A DNA stretch of 64,000 nucleotides from Anopheles merus (taxonomy: Eukaryota > Arthropoda > Insecta > Diptera > Culicidae), in contig NC_054084.1 of assembly GCF_017562075.2 (NCBI RefSeq), positions 6,303,501 to 6,367,500 on the forward strand, in the 5' to 3' direction. Shown piece after piece: positions 48,393 through 60,735 of the stretch. Position numbers and translations under genes: made by a program. The notes under the pieces are model-generated. The model worked only from the letters and a program-made list of their open reading frames with translations. It did not search any database and was not told the DNA's origin. Numbering within the stretch: position 1 is the first letter of the stretch; each line of letters opens with the position of its first letter.

Positions 48393-49288
48393 ATGAAATC
48401 GTTTTCGATGGTTCTGAACGCCGGTCGTACAAAAAAACGACAAGGTAAAACTGCAACTGTGTGCAGTTGCAGTGCAATTTCGTGCCAATGTCTACCGTGG
48501 ACACACAAGATTGTCATCATTTGTCGACGTGGACGCTGTTGCACAGACGGCACATCGCTGGCCGGTATTGGAGGATGGTACAATTTTCGGCTGCCAATCA
48601 TCGCTCGCGAACGGGCAAAACGCGTACAGCAGCAGCTCTAATCAATTAGTCGAATTAGCAATTAATGGCGAACAATCTAGTCGGACGAGCGAAAGGCGAT
48701 AGAGCTGTGTCTGTGGCTCCATCGGTGTATCAATCGGAGGTTCTGGGGAGAAATTTCATCCCGCTCAACGTTCGCACAGTGTTGGAACGTTTTGGAGAAA
48801 GGTGTACTGTGCACGGGCAACGACCGGTGTCGGCAGAATTCGTGTTTTTAATTAAGCCAATGCTACGGCAATTGTTCGAAGTTAGGATGTGTTCCTTTGC
48901 GCGGAAAAGGGGGTAAATGTTGAAGGGGGTGAGAGTTTGAATTAAATAATATTATGTATTATAGCGCACGAAGGAACGAGGAGATTGCTACGCCGGTAGC
49001 CAATTTTACGATAACACGAGTCGGTTCTATTTGGAACAGACGTAGATTGAAATTTGATTATTTAAACGGGAAGAAAGCTACGCGGTGCATTGGCCGGATA
49101 TCTTAACATAGAATAACCGAATCCATTCTGGTGGATTTACGTTTGCTTTACGGTCGAGTGGTTAGCATTGAATCGTGGCCGCCGCCCGTTTGCTGTTCGT
49201 TCCCATTGCAGTTGACTGTACCGGCGTGTCCTATCAAGTATCACTTACATGGGCACCTAATTATGATATGACGTGAGCAACCGTTCTT

Positions 49289-49292
<4 letters not shown>

Positions 49293-49335
<43 letters not shown>
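49293..49335. repeat. (CT)n microsatellite
   Basis: About twenty CT units with one A interruption, in non-coding DNA. Confidence 0.9.
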
Positions 49336-49336
<1 letters not shown>

Positions 49337-52300
49337 CTTTTCTACATAACGAGATCAAGTCTCATCATTTTCCGTTTTCCTGCACCCCGGGCAGAGCTAG
49401 ATGCGAAATCGATCAACACAGGCCGGTCTGCGGTGGGTCTGTTAAGCTGCCAACGCTTGGTTCACTGCCAGCCAGTGGATGAAAAATCGTTGATCAGCCA
49501 AACGTCCCACCTGGAAAGACGCCCTAGCAGCTTCCCCGCGCGGATCATGTTGGCGGCTGCCGCGAAACTGGGCCCCCGTAATTGATGGTGTGACATATTC
49601 GTTTATTGTTGTGTAGACATCTTATTAATGCAAACGAGCTGAGCGCTACGCTGTGTCGTACATCAATGTCAGAATTTTTGGCAGTGGTCTGAAGATGATG
49701 CGCGCTACCACCGACTGTCACGCTTGATCCACTTTAAGCCCCGGGTACGATACGTGCCTGTTGCTGTGTGTTCGATTACGAGAGCGTGCTCTATGCTTGT
49801 GAGCAGCACTACTCGACTGTACGGGTTTTTTGGCATTTTGGTGGATTTTTTTCATGCCCCCAACATCTCCATTCTTTAAAACAGTGCACTGCACAACTGC
49901 TAATTGCTGTTTGATTCTACCATGTTTACTGTACTGGGCAAGAGTGGCTGTATTTCATTACTCAACGTCAACGTGTGGTTTTATGGCAAAGGAAAAGATT
50001 GATTAGAAGCGCTGCGATCGCGCCTTGTTGATTATAGTGCGTCAGCGTATCCTGTTGGTGCAGTGTAGCGCTAAAGACATATGGGAGTGCTGAGCTTATT
50101 TTCAAGAACAAGACGGATTATTCTAATTAGAATTCACTTGATGGCGAACTTTTAAAGGTCACCACTGTGTGATGGTTTAATACTTCATTCATCTTCCACC
50201 TATTGGCACCGATGTCTATGGTCATTTTAGCATCTGTCCGATACACTAACAATTATGCTACGCTAACGCCATCTATCAGAAATTAGAGACACTTTAATTA
50301 CGATACAGATTGAGTGTATTAGTCCGGACGTAATAATTTATTCCATTTGTAATTAAAATATCCTTGTCCCTAACTACCTCTCCGCAAAGGTTTTTTTTGT
50401 CTGAATTTCATTATCGTGTTCAACTTTCTTTCGTGTGGATATAATGTGTGGTATGATTAATAATTAAGTGATGGACGTTGATGCCCAAAACGGAAGCCTC
50501 CGTAACGCCTCCACATATGAGACAGTGAAAAGTATGTTAAACACACACATAACAGCAACATGCCCGGACGCTGATTGTGTACTCAATTAGGCTTACGAGT
50601 CAACTTTCACTCAACCATGCTGTCTATCTCTTGAAATTATTTACCAGAGGACTCGACTTCCTCTCCATTAGTGTCTAGCACCGGCAATCGAAGGACTTAT
50701 CGTTCCTCTTCAGCCGGTGGTTGTGTGTGTGTGGGTGTGCTTGTATTCTTCAGTCCTATTCTGGCTCGTTTGCTTGTTTGCTCCCCTCGGCTAAACCTCG
50801 GGTGAGTTTTATTGTGCACGACCTAAACAAAGATGGCGACAAAGTTCATCGACCTATTTTACCGCAAAAAAAGGAAGAAAGACCGCTTCCGTCTTTCCCT
50901 CTGCGTAGGCCGTAATTCGATAAATCCTTCCCCGGGCTCGGGTTCAGTTACTAGGACCGGGATGCTTGAAATTTTCTGCAAAAGGTTGTGAAAAGACTCG
51001 GCTAGACCACCCACACTCGTTCCGTTTTCTTGGGGGAAGAAGTTGCTGCTGTTTGTTGTTTCCTTCGCATGTTAACCAGTCGTACAGGGATGGTTTTGGG
51101 TACTTGGCAAAACCTGCATACCTCCGTTGCCACCTGGAGACGAAACCAGCTCGATGTGTTTAACCTTAAATAATTCTGTCGCTTTTCTTCTGCTGGATGT
51201 ACTGCTCGCAAACGGTACCGACTTCTCCCACGTCTAAGCCTGAAGTGAGCGTAGCAGCAAAAAGCCGGTAATCGAAATTGTCACCAAACATGCAATCGCA
51301 AATTTCGTACCTCAATCGTCCCACTTTCGGGAGTTCAGGTTCAGCGCCACGCTGGTGAATTGTCCAATGAAAATCGAGTGTATTCAGAGGCCACCATTCC
51401 GTACTGTAGTAGGAGACTGTTCGCTTTGCCTTTTTCCCCCAAGGACGGGATGATGCAGGTGTTGCTACATTGAAGTGAATCAAACCGGTAGGGCTTTTTT
51501 GCAGAACCCCTAGGTGAAGGGAGTTACCTGCCCTGCTTAGGGATTTGAAATGCGCAATGGATAAATAATGAAACACTCAATCTATAAATCCCCGTCGCTC
51601 TTCACGCCGGGTGGAGCGAATGAATTCCGAGAAGTTGGCTGTAGTAACTAAAGTAACATGCTCCATGTGCCAGCAAAACATGCAGACGAAGGTGTAGTTT
51701 TATCTACACTGCACGGCGTACGGGCGAGAATCGAGCCCGTGAACGATGTGACAAGTGTGAGCGGGTCATGTGGTAAGCTTTCCACATGTAATGGAAAATC
51801 CGGTTCACGTCGAGGCTCGAAGCTGTACTACCACGTAGAGGTTGTACGTACGTAGCTGCACAGCGAGCTGAGAAGTGTTTCCGGAAACTTTTCAATAACA
51901 TTACATCGAGCCTAGTGAAAATGTGTGTTTGCGCTTCTCTGGAACCTATCAGAACAGGGGGTGGTTTGGCGACCACTGGCTTTGACGCGGTCGGCGGAAA
52001 TGAAGTACGAAAACAAACTCTCGGGAAAAGTAGGTTTTCCTGAAGAAGTACTCAACCGTGTCGAGCGAGATTTCATTGCACGAAACCGGTTCGCGGTAGC
52101 GACTTTTTCGGAAACTTAAGCTTTGATATTGGAGACAGGCAGGAAGATAATCCCTCGAATTCGGGGATGAATGCCTGGGAATGTACCGGCCACCAATGCT
52201 ATGTACATCGAACCGGTGTGAGAACTCACAGTCCGCAATAGAGGAAACCCCAGCTCTGGTCAGAGATTTAGAACTTCCGGAAAAAGTAGAAGATTGACAC

Positions 52301-55300
52301 TAAAACCTTCATCCTTTGTACGGTCGCTCTCCTGGCAATTGTGCAAATACCCTCTGACAGTACGGGGCTTACTTTTGCTTTGCAATTCTTTACCTTCTCC
52401 ATCCACGACGTATCATTATCGATCGATTTTTAATGCCTTCGGCTTACAAGATGCGATCCGACAGCGAATGTGCAAAGTTTTTTTTCCCCAACTTCTTAGG
52501 ATCTCTTCGATATTGAAGAGGCGCGTAGAAAGTGCATCACTTGCCACCGTGGTGGATGAGTTTCCAAGGAAGTTGTTGTTTTGGTCTTTACAATCTTGCG
52601 TATCTCCGATTGGTTGTGAGGAGGAATGGTGTCAGACTTGCGACGACTAATAATTTATTTCAGAGCCAGTGTACAGTTTCTAGCTCGGATTTATTTACGA
52701 TTCAAAGATCGTAGACTAAAGGTAAAGGAATGGAACTAAGAAAAATTTCAAAACTTTTATGACAACCCAAACCATTTGCCACTTGGAAGTAGATTGGAAG
52801 TAAAAATGAAAGTATCAAAGAAACAAAGAACAAATAAGCCATCCTGAAAGACAGCGGAAAACATCCACTCTCCCCTTCAAAAATCTTACAAACTTCACGT
52901 TGGAATGTTTAATAATTGAGGCTCAAAAAGTTTTCCCTCCCTTTGGCCACCCGGGATTCTGTACCAACGGCAGCAAACTTCTCATAAATATGTCCATCAA
53001 TTGCAGGATAAATTCCTTTCCCCACATAATTACAGCGAAAAACGTTCGCTCGCGCTGTAGTGATTCGTACCACTTGGCGGAGATTTCCCGAGAAGAAGAG
53101 CTTAGCGTTTCTTATTAAATCGTTTTTCCCTTTCAAAAAAACTCGTTGGTACTGTCTAATGTTTGTGTTTTTACTTTGTACCGAGTAGACGCACCGGTGT
53201 TTAAAGACGCTTCTTATACCGGTTTTGGGTCGCGATTGGAATTGGTGTTCGATTTCGCAGCTTCGAGAGTTTGCCGCCTCCTAGTGGTCTTTACATTCCG
53301 TTTTCCGCCCGATTTGAAGACGGAGCATGAAAAATAAATTGGAGACATTATAAGGTACTTGACGGCTGTTGGCGGGTCGGCGAGGATGGCTGCGCGTTAG
53401 ACCGCCTGCTCCGAAACCGTCATGCTCGAGCAAACCGCAGAAACGGTGGTGCCGGTACCTGTCACCATCCAGCAAACGAACCGTGTTGCGTTCGGTGGCG
53501 TCTGTTTGCCAAATCGTTGGGCCTTGATAGCTAACCATCACCCGGAGGGCATTTGTTTAGTCTGCCAACGACATCAAACGGTCGTCTTCGCAGCACAACG
53601 CAAAAGGTCTAAGAATATGGATTCAAGGACAAGAACTGCTGGGTGGAGTGCGTATATCGCTTCAGTTTCTTTTTTTCCCGCATGCCGCTTCGTTGTACAG
53701 TGTGTAAAACCCCCTAAAGGGCTCTGGCGGCCGCCACGATCCTTGATGGGAAACGACATCAAGAGGTTCGAGGGCCGATGTTTTTGTTTTTTGCCTGGTA
53801 TGTTTGTGTTTGCGTGAGGAAGTGTTTTAGCCTCGGTGTGCCTAACCACCCGAGAGACCTTCCCCACGCGGGAGTCCTTTACACGCAGCTGAATAAAGGG
53901 GAGGAAGGAAGAACCCGTGCCGGTGTTTCGTAATGCCATGACTGCAGACACATACAGGTTGGGTGCTTTCTTCCTTTTACTCGGATTTAGTTGTATCTTG
54001 TAAGAAGTTTGCTCAAGAACGAAACTGATGTCTCCGTTTCTCTCGTGTTCATCCTGCTACACACCGTTGCCCAACGTCGTTTGATCCTTAAAGACTTGGC
54101 ACGGTTCAGGGGAAGGAAACAAATGAGAAACGACGAACCGCTCGAGCGCTGGTTGGAAAGGAAGAGATTGGATTGGATTTCATTGCTACAAAGAAATTCA
54201 ATTTCGAGCCAACGTTTGCGGTGCAAATTGAAGGCGAATGGTTTTTTGTTTTGTCTTCGAGGAACGTTCAACGTGTTTGCCAGTGTCGCACCGTGTGTCC
54301 GCTGCTGTCCGCCGGCTCGGATTAGTGCCGTGTGCTAGATGAAAAAGACCGTGGAAATTTGACCAATCCTAGCCGGGTCGGTACTGAATGAAAAAGTAAA
54401 GAAGTTAAAATTGTGGATGAACAATTTCTTTGTGCAATTGTGGATGTCAAGCAACAGCGACTGAGAATTTTTCTTGCGTCCGTGCAATGGACATTGGGAA
54501 AGGTTTGCAGATGCTAATGAATCCATTTTAAAGTTTCATGACGAATGTTGACCTTTTTTCGACGGGTGTACGGACTTTCCCTTCGAAACTAGAGATTCAT
54601 TTTGAGTGGTAGATTTACCATCTCGTCAAGGCAATTTTGATATGCAAATTGCATAGTTTCAGGCGTTTTGTAGAGTTTTGTTTGTTTTTTGTTTTTTTTT
54701 TACTCCAAAAAACAAAGTGTGTCTTTAGGTTCTAAACTTTACTTTACACCCTTCATTGGTCGGTTCAGAATAAGTTTAGAAAATATTTTGCTTCAACTTC
54801 CAGAGTATATGCAGTCAAAGATATAGCAGACGAGAAAAAAAAAACTTGATTTACTGTCAACATTAGCCATGACGGTCTGTGTAACTTGCCAACCTGTCAG
54901 GCACATTAGCTACATAAATCGCACCAGTACAATTGCCCGGCCTGTCCTGTACCATCGCTCCTAATGAAAGGGTAATTACTTTTGCCATCCCTCGAACCAC
55001 CATGAATAAAGGTGTACCTGGAGCACAGACATACTCATCCACAAACACTCGGTCTTTCTCTCTTTAGCTAAGTGCTTCTGCGAATGAAAAATTATAACCT
55101 CCTATTGTTGAACATCGATTACCACCACTGTGCTCCTGTTGTAACGCAACGCGGATCGGTGTTTGCGAGGGAGCTACCAGAATAAAAAGGGTTTTGTCCT
55201 GGGTGCGATCAATTTTTTGAGCTGCTAGGGTAAACGACAGTTGAGCTCCCCGTTTTTATAAACCGCCATCCTCCATCGCGTTTACTCCTTATCGCCGATG

Positions 55301-58300
55301 CCGACATACAAATACAGTCAACCGAAAAAGTGCTACGATCGTATCGTCAATTTGTTGGTGCTGTGCTATGGTGTCCTTTCGCTTTCCAACAGTCAAACGC
55401 ATAAATTCGAATTGTTTATGCAAGGAGTGGGATAGAGAGCGAATGAGAGAGTTAGTTTAGGTGTGGCTGGCCGTACTATACAAACGATTTGGATAGCAGC
55501 CCCAGGAAGGGTGATATGTGATAGTAAATTATATTTTGGAAGTATGCTAATTGTGGAGCAAACGGTTGTGGAATTATCCTGAAGAATTCGTACAGTGGGG
55601 GTGATATCTGAAGCCAACAATATTTCTTTATGGCGTTCTTTAAACTGTGTATCATAAAAATAAGGCAACATGAGCTTCATGAGAAGAGGTATCGAAATAT
55701 TTACAATAAATTTATGTTATTCTTTGCACTTGCAATATCACATTGCACCACCAGAGGGCAAACAACCGATTATTACATTATTACATTTGTTCTATTTTCT
55801 GGGCACACGTCTTTAAAGTTTGTATTGTTCAAGTGGCAGCACGTCTAACACATGTCGCTATTTTTCTAACCCATCTCTTCGAGCAATCATTATTATTCCA
55901 ATCTCGTACTGAGGATTTTCCTCCCTGGACCGTATGGTGCCACTGTTTGACGTGAAAATATTTCGAAACCGTGCTGGTTTCACCTCCAACCATGAGCGCT
56001 GTGAACATTCATCTCGATTCTCGTAGTTCCGCCTTGTATAGATGTGGTGTTTCGCAAAACCCTGCGTTAGAAATTCGCTTGATTCATTAGATTACACACC
56101 AACGATATATAATTAAATAAATTATCCCTTTGACCAGTGGGAGAGGATTTGGTCCGACACACACACGCACAAACACACATACAGAAGGTAGTGTCATAAA
56201 AGTGGTCGATAGGGGGTCGCACGAAATATGTTGGCTGGTCTGCCAGTGACAGAAAGGTGTCTATCTGTGAGGGTGCTAAGTTTCCGGTGCAGGCTAGCGA
56301 GAGGAACAAAAAAAAAAGAACATCCTTTCCAACACCTTCTCGGAGGGGCTGGCCACACTATGGTTATTCATTTTGCACGCCGACATGGGGGGAAAAACCT
56401 TGTGTCCATCCGCACATTTTTGGAGGATGGAACCGACGATTCCCGGTGCGCAAAAAACATCCCCCATTTTCATGTCGGCTTTCAGCTCGATTGAATTGGG
56501 GCGGGTGTGTGCGTGAGCTTCTGGTTGCGTTTGTAGATGACATCAAATGGTACAGCACACAGTAGACACCCTGGCGGCAAACTCTCCTCCTCGAGAAGAC
56601 CACCATGGTTTAATTCAATATCAATCATATTTCATACAATCCGGCAGCATATGTGCTGGGTGCGGATGAGTGCTCTGCACGCGGTGGCGCACTGCAGGCA
56701 TGCCGAAAGTATTGACGAGGTTCCGGTCTATTCCGCCTCCCAGGATAAAAAGGGGTAACATTCCGGCATTGCTACAGGTTTGCCCCTGTCGCTAAACATC
56801 GACCCCTTTTTATTTCGGTAGACGACATCTGCTACTGCTGCTGCTGCTGTTGCTCTCCCCGGCATCCCCTTTCGGCATATCGGCATCACCACTTTAAGAC
56901 GGCATTTTCTAACGCTTGCCAATTCCGGCACATAAGCCAAACATGGCAATGAATTTGATAAACGTCCTGTCATCGGGCTTTACTTTCTTCTCCCCTCGCG
57001 TTAACGACTGCTGTAACGGGGAGTGAAAATATGAACCGAAATTTCCCCGCAAGCGATCCACACGGAACTAATTCGAAACTTCTTCGCACGATAACGATTC
57101 CAGTGGGGAGTTGCGATTTTGTGGAGTTTTTTTTTGTTCTTCTTTTCCATATTCTTACCACGGAACTCACTTTGCCAAGAGTTTAGCAGCGTTTCATCCG
57201 ACCGCTTTATTACTTCAGCGTACATCCTTGCAATGCTTTGGCCGAGCCTGCGACGTTGATGAAAATTCCCGTTTCCTTGTGGCAATCGGGAAACAATTTC
57301 ATTAGTGCGCGTACGCCAGGCGGCAGGTGCACAGGTGTTTTAGCTTTTTCAACTCGAAGGAAAACACCGGTCACAAAAGAAAGGAAAAATAAACGCGCGA
57401 TTCAACTCTCCCCCCACGGACCGGTAGGTATCCGCCGGACCATGATTGGCGCACGTTTTCGAAGAACGCAAGCCGTGCTCGGGAGCGGAGCCTGTTTTCC
57501 CGCAGAAAGAAAAACATGGGACGCAATTTTTACGCAGCTGAAAGAATTTCCCCGGCTGCTTCCGGGAGATGCTTTCAAGCTCGTTGCGCGTCGCGCTTTT
57601 TCGTTCATTAGGGAGATGGTTTTTCTCGGAGCTACTGAGTTTCCGTCCGTGCGCGGCAGCGGCGTCCCGGAAGTGAAGTCTATTCGCACAAATGAATTAT
57701 CTTACCCGGAACACTTCAAAGCGATATCCGATAAACGTGATGGCAATTCTTATCATTCTTGGGCTTGTGAGTAGTCGTTTCGTGTGTTCAGTTATTGTAA
57801 ATTGTTGTGGCAAAGTTGTGCAACGGCATGGAGTTTGGAGTTTGTGCCAAATTTGGAGTTTACTTGTCCATGTGTATCCTATTACTCTTTGATGATCCTG
57901 AGAGTGTTCCTGGTTACATCCAATCGATTGTCATCATTTCACCTTTTCACCAACTTCTGTCTGCCTAATATTGGAACGATATTTTTAGACTCCAAATACC
58001 CAATATCTTTGCAAAATCATCAATAGCTATCGGCGGCCAATCCTTTGGGCGGAAGACGTGGTTAACTGCCACCAGCACAACCTCACAAGTTCTGTGACCT
58101 GTTTGGGTCGATTCTATCAGCCTTTGAAAGATGCTTTGCCGCGTTTTGTTGCGGTGCGGACTTTCCAAGGTAACATTGGCCATAAAAATGCCTTTCCGAC
58201 GCGGGAACATGCGCAGTGCCGAGGCGGACACCATCGAGCGACCGTTTGCCTGTTTTTTGGTCCTTTGGCAGTTCGCTCCGTCCGTTGGTTCCGTGTTGCA

Positions 58301-58438
58301 ATTCGTGTGGAAAATATACATCGTAGAAGTGGGCGGGAGGGGAGTAAATGTAGAAGCGATACTACTTTTACTTTCGTTTACGTTGGCCTTGCATGTCGTT
58401 TGATTTTTGCATACTGTCAGGGCGGTGAAAGGGTAGAA

Positions 58439-58467
58439 TGCCAGTCAAACGGACGATTTGACTGGCA
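58439..58467. repeat. Perfect hairpin, 11-bp stem and 7-nt loop
   Basis: TGCCAGTCAAA at 58439-58449 pairs exactly with TTTGACTGGCA at 58457-58467. It lies about 490 bp upstream of the ionotropic-receptor TATA box. It could be a bound palindromic operator-like site or a transposon relic. Confidence 0.7.
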
Positions 58468-58925
58468 CATAACAACACTTTTCTCAGAAGCTCTGTTCAT
58501 ATTTATGATGGGAATGAAAATCTACTCAAAACGATGCTGACAGATGGGGGAAGTCAATGTGGAACATGCATTTTTAAAATCATGCGCTTGATGTGTAAAG
58601 TTTTTGCGAATGTTCCAATGTTCCGGAATGGAATGTGTTCTTCATGCATCGTTACAATGTTACTGGAGCAATATTGTAATTGAATTTTAGTAGAGCAATT
58701 GCATTTACGAGAGGCACTTCAATTGATTCCCTGGAACTTGATGCTATTAGTTTAATTGACATGTACAGGTTCAGACTTTTGATTGCAGGGGTTTAAAAGT
58801 TTTAATATAATTGAGTGATTTTATTGGCCTCATTAAATGTGTCGCAGAATAATGTATTGTAATAATGTAATGTAATCGACGATTTAACTTAATCGATGAT
58901 TGAAAATATCTTTTAGGTACAGCGC

Positions 58926-58956
58926 AGTATAAAACGTTCCTCATTTAAGTTCACTT
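58926..58956 (+). promoter_or_regulatory. TATA-box promoter of the ionotropic receptor gene
   Basis: TATAAAA at 58928-58934. A TTCACTTT initiator-like word with its A at 58953 is 25 nt downstream, and a TCAGTA lies at 58976-58981. The first coding ATG is at 59021, giving a short leader of about 40-70 nt. This supports a short receptor N-terminus. Confidence 0.5.
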
Positions 58957-59020
58957 TGCATTTGCTGTTTGGAAGTCAGTAGTGTTTCTCAGAAGTATTT
59001 CTGTTTTGGTCATTTTGGAG

Positions 59021-60599
59021 ATGAATTTTCCATTACATCACCTCGACAGAATTGGTGCTGCTGATGTGTTCCGATACGATGCTCAGCTTAAGACTATTGT
59101 GGAAATATTAAAACATAATCGCTCTGTGGGTTTAAACAATGACGAGCAACTGGTCGGCTCAAATTTGACGTTGGGTGTAAGTAAGGTTTTGGTAGCTGTT
59201 GGCACAATAAAAGATATTCGATTTAAATGTTCATCTTCCTGCAGAAGCTAGGGATTGAAAGACCCGAGCATTCTGTGCTGATGTGGATATTTCAGTTGAT
59301 GCAAGTGTATTTGAAGATAAAGTATGTGCTTAAAAACGAGATGCGCGATCAATCTGCATTTGTAATTATTGTTATTTACCCCTGTCTAATGTAGCTTACA
59401 TTTTCGGAGTTATGCAAATGCTGAAAACATTCACAACGCACTGGATAAGGGAGAAATCGATATAGGCATGGTGGTTGAGTCGATCGAGAACAGCACTGTG
59501 AACAAACTGCTGTTCGCAAAGATGGAGTAGGAGATACGAGTGTAGCTGACCCTGTTTAAACACTTTCTAATGCTGTGTTATATTTGTAGCCAAAATCTTT
59601 ACCTACCGCTGAACCACACCCATCACTCGGACACCTACTTCATCGACATCTTCGCTCGCAATCTGCGCTGTGCGCTGGTTGGTTTGGCGCTGTTTATCGT
59701 ACTGCTGAATGCGCTTTTGACGCGTAAGCATGCCCCGGTTCGACACCTGCTGTTTGTGTACGAACTGCTCAGCGGTGCCCGGGCCTACCCGCACCCCAGC
59801 GAACACGTGCCGAACCGTACGTTGCAACTGCTGCTCGGAATCGTGCTGCAGATCTTCAGCTGTGCCCTGGCGACGTTCCTGGTGGCACAGCTGTCCATTC
59901 CCAGATCGGAGCTGCCGGTGCACAACTTGAAGGATCTAGCCAATCATCCGGAGTACAAGGTGTGCATACCGACGTTGAGCAGGTTGGCCAGACACATTCC
60001 TGCCTTGGTAAGGGGTAGCACGCATCAGAAGCGGTTCGATCACGACTGTCAGCGCTTGGTGCAGGGGAATGATCCGGAAAAGCTGGCCGACTATATTTGC
60101 GATCGAAACAATTTCGTCGTTGTTCTGGCCAGCGATGCCACGATGAACCAGATATTTCACGATGCCAAGCTGCTGGAAAGGATGTGCGATATCATACCGA
60201 TCGAAAGGAAAGTCGTAGTCAACTGGCTCGCCCTGCCGTACAGTGGCGCGTTCAAGCACGTGGAGCAGTTGAAGCAGTTGTAAGTTGTTGATTTGATTGG
60301 TTTGCTTGCGATTTCATTGACGGTTCGATATCATTAATGGCAGCTTCATTATGGCGCGCACGACTGGACTGCTGCACAAACCGTACCGCCATCTGGTGGG
60401 CTTCTGGAATCGGCAACCGAAGCAGAAGAAGAACCGTTGGGCAGATATAGAGCTGGCCAGCTTGAAGATGTTGTTTCTGGGGTATGGCACCGTCGGTTGT
60501 TGCAGCTTGGCGATGCTGTTAGTAGAACTACTAGTGGCAAAGGGTTGGGAAATCTACAAAATTGTAAAAGTCTACAAGACTGAAACATCTCGCAAATGA
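59021..60599 (+). CDS. Divergent ionotropic receptor (IR), iGluR-related chemoreceptor
   Basis: Insect IRs are ligand-gated cation channels derived from ionotropic glutamate receptors, mostly expressed in gustatory or olfactory neurons. Five exons, 59021-59176, 59245-59321, 59395-59526, 59590-60279 and 60344-60599, join in phase to 436 aa. The first half is a degenerate S1 ligand-binding lobe. Transmembrane M1 is at about 148-166 (CALVGLALFIVLLNALL). A short, poorly conserved pore stretch follows, then a membrane helix at about 201-222 (ATFLVAQLSIPRSELPV, aligning with the usual YTANLTAFLTVP region). The S2 lobe (LKDLANHPEYKVCIP onward) and a last membrane helix at about 402-425 complete the layout. 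There is no signal peptide and little amino-terminal domain, so it is short for an IR (usually 550-650 aa); the close TATA box argues for a real short start, but an unseen upstream exon remains possible. Ligand unknown. Confidence 0.85.
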
Positions 60600-60729
60600 A
60601 TCGGTAGAGGTTAAAAGTGAGCTTTTGTGACTGGACATGTATAACTTTAGGCGCTTTGTTGTTGTCCATTGTAAAACAGCTCTATATAACTGCACTTTTC
60701 ACAAACACATTCATTTCATTCATGCTCAC

Positions 60730-60735
60730 AATAAA
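60730..60735 (+). terminator. Poly(A) signal of the ionotropic receptor gene
   Basis: AATAAA 131 nt past the stop codon, giving a compact transcript of about 1.5 kb. Confidence 0.6.

Larger units (their letters stand above)
45003..59020. other. 14-kb gene-free stretch, probably intronic
   Basis: Begins with the open donor of the preceding gene. No ORF on either strand shows a domain, and no matching acceptor-plus-exon was recognised. It holds a piggyBac-type miniature element, CT and GT microsatellites and, near 58.44 kb, an 11-bp-stem hairpin. Composition is mixed, with many T and A runs. Confidence 0.5.

Noticed and set aside
51166..51576. 136-codon minus-strand ORF near 51 kb
   Set aside because: No recognisable domain and mixed composition; likely chance in 14 kb of non-coding DNA.
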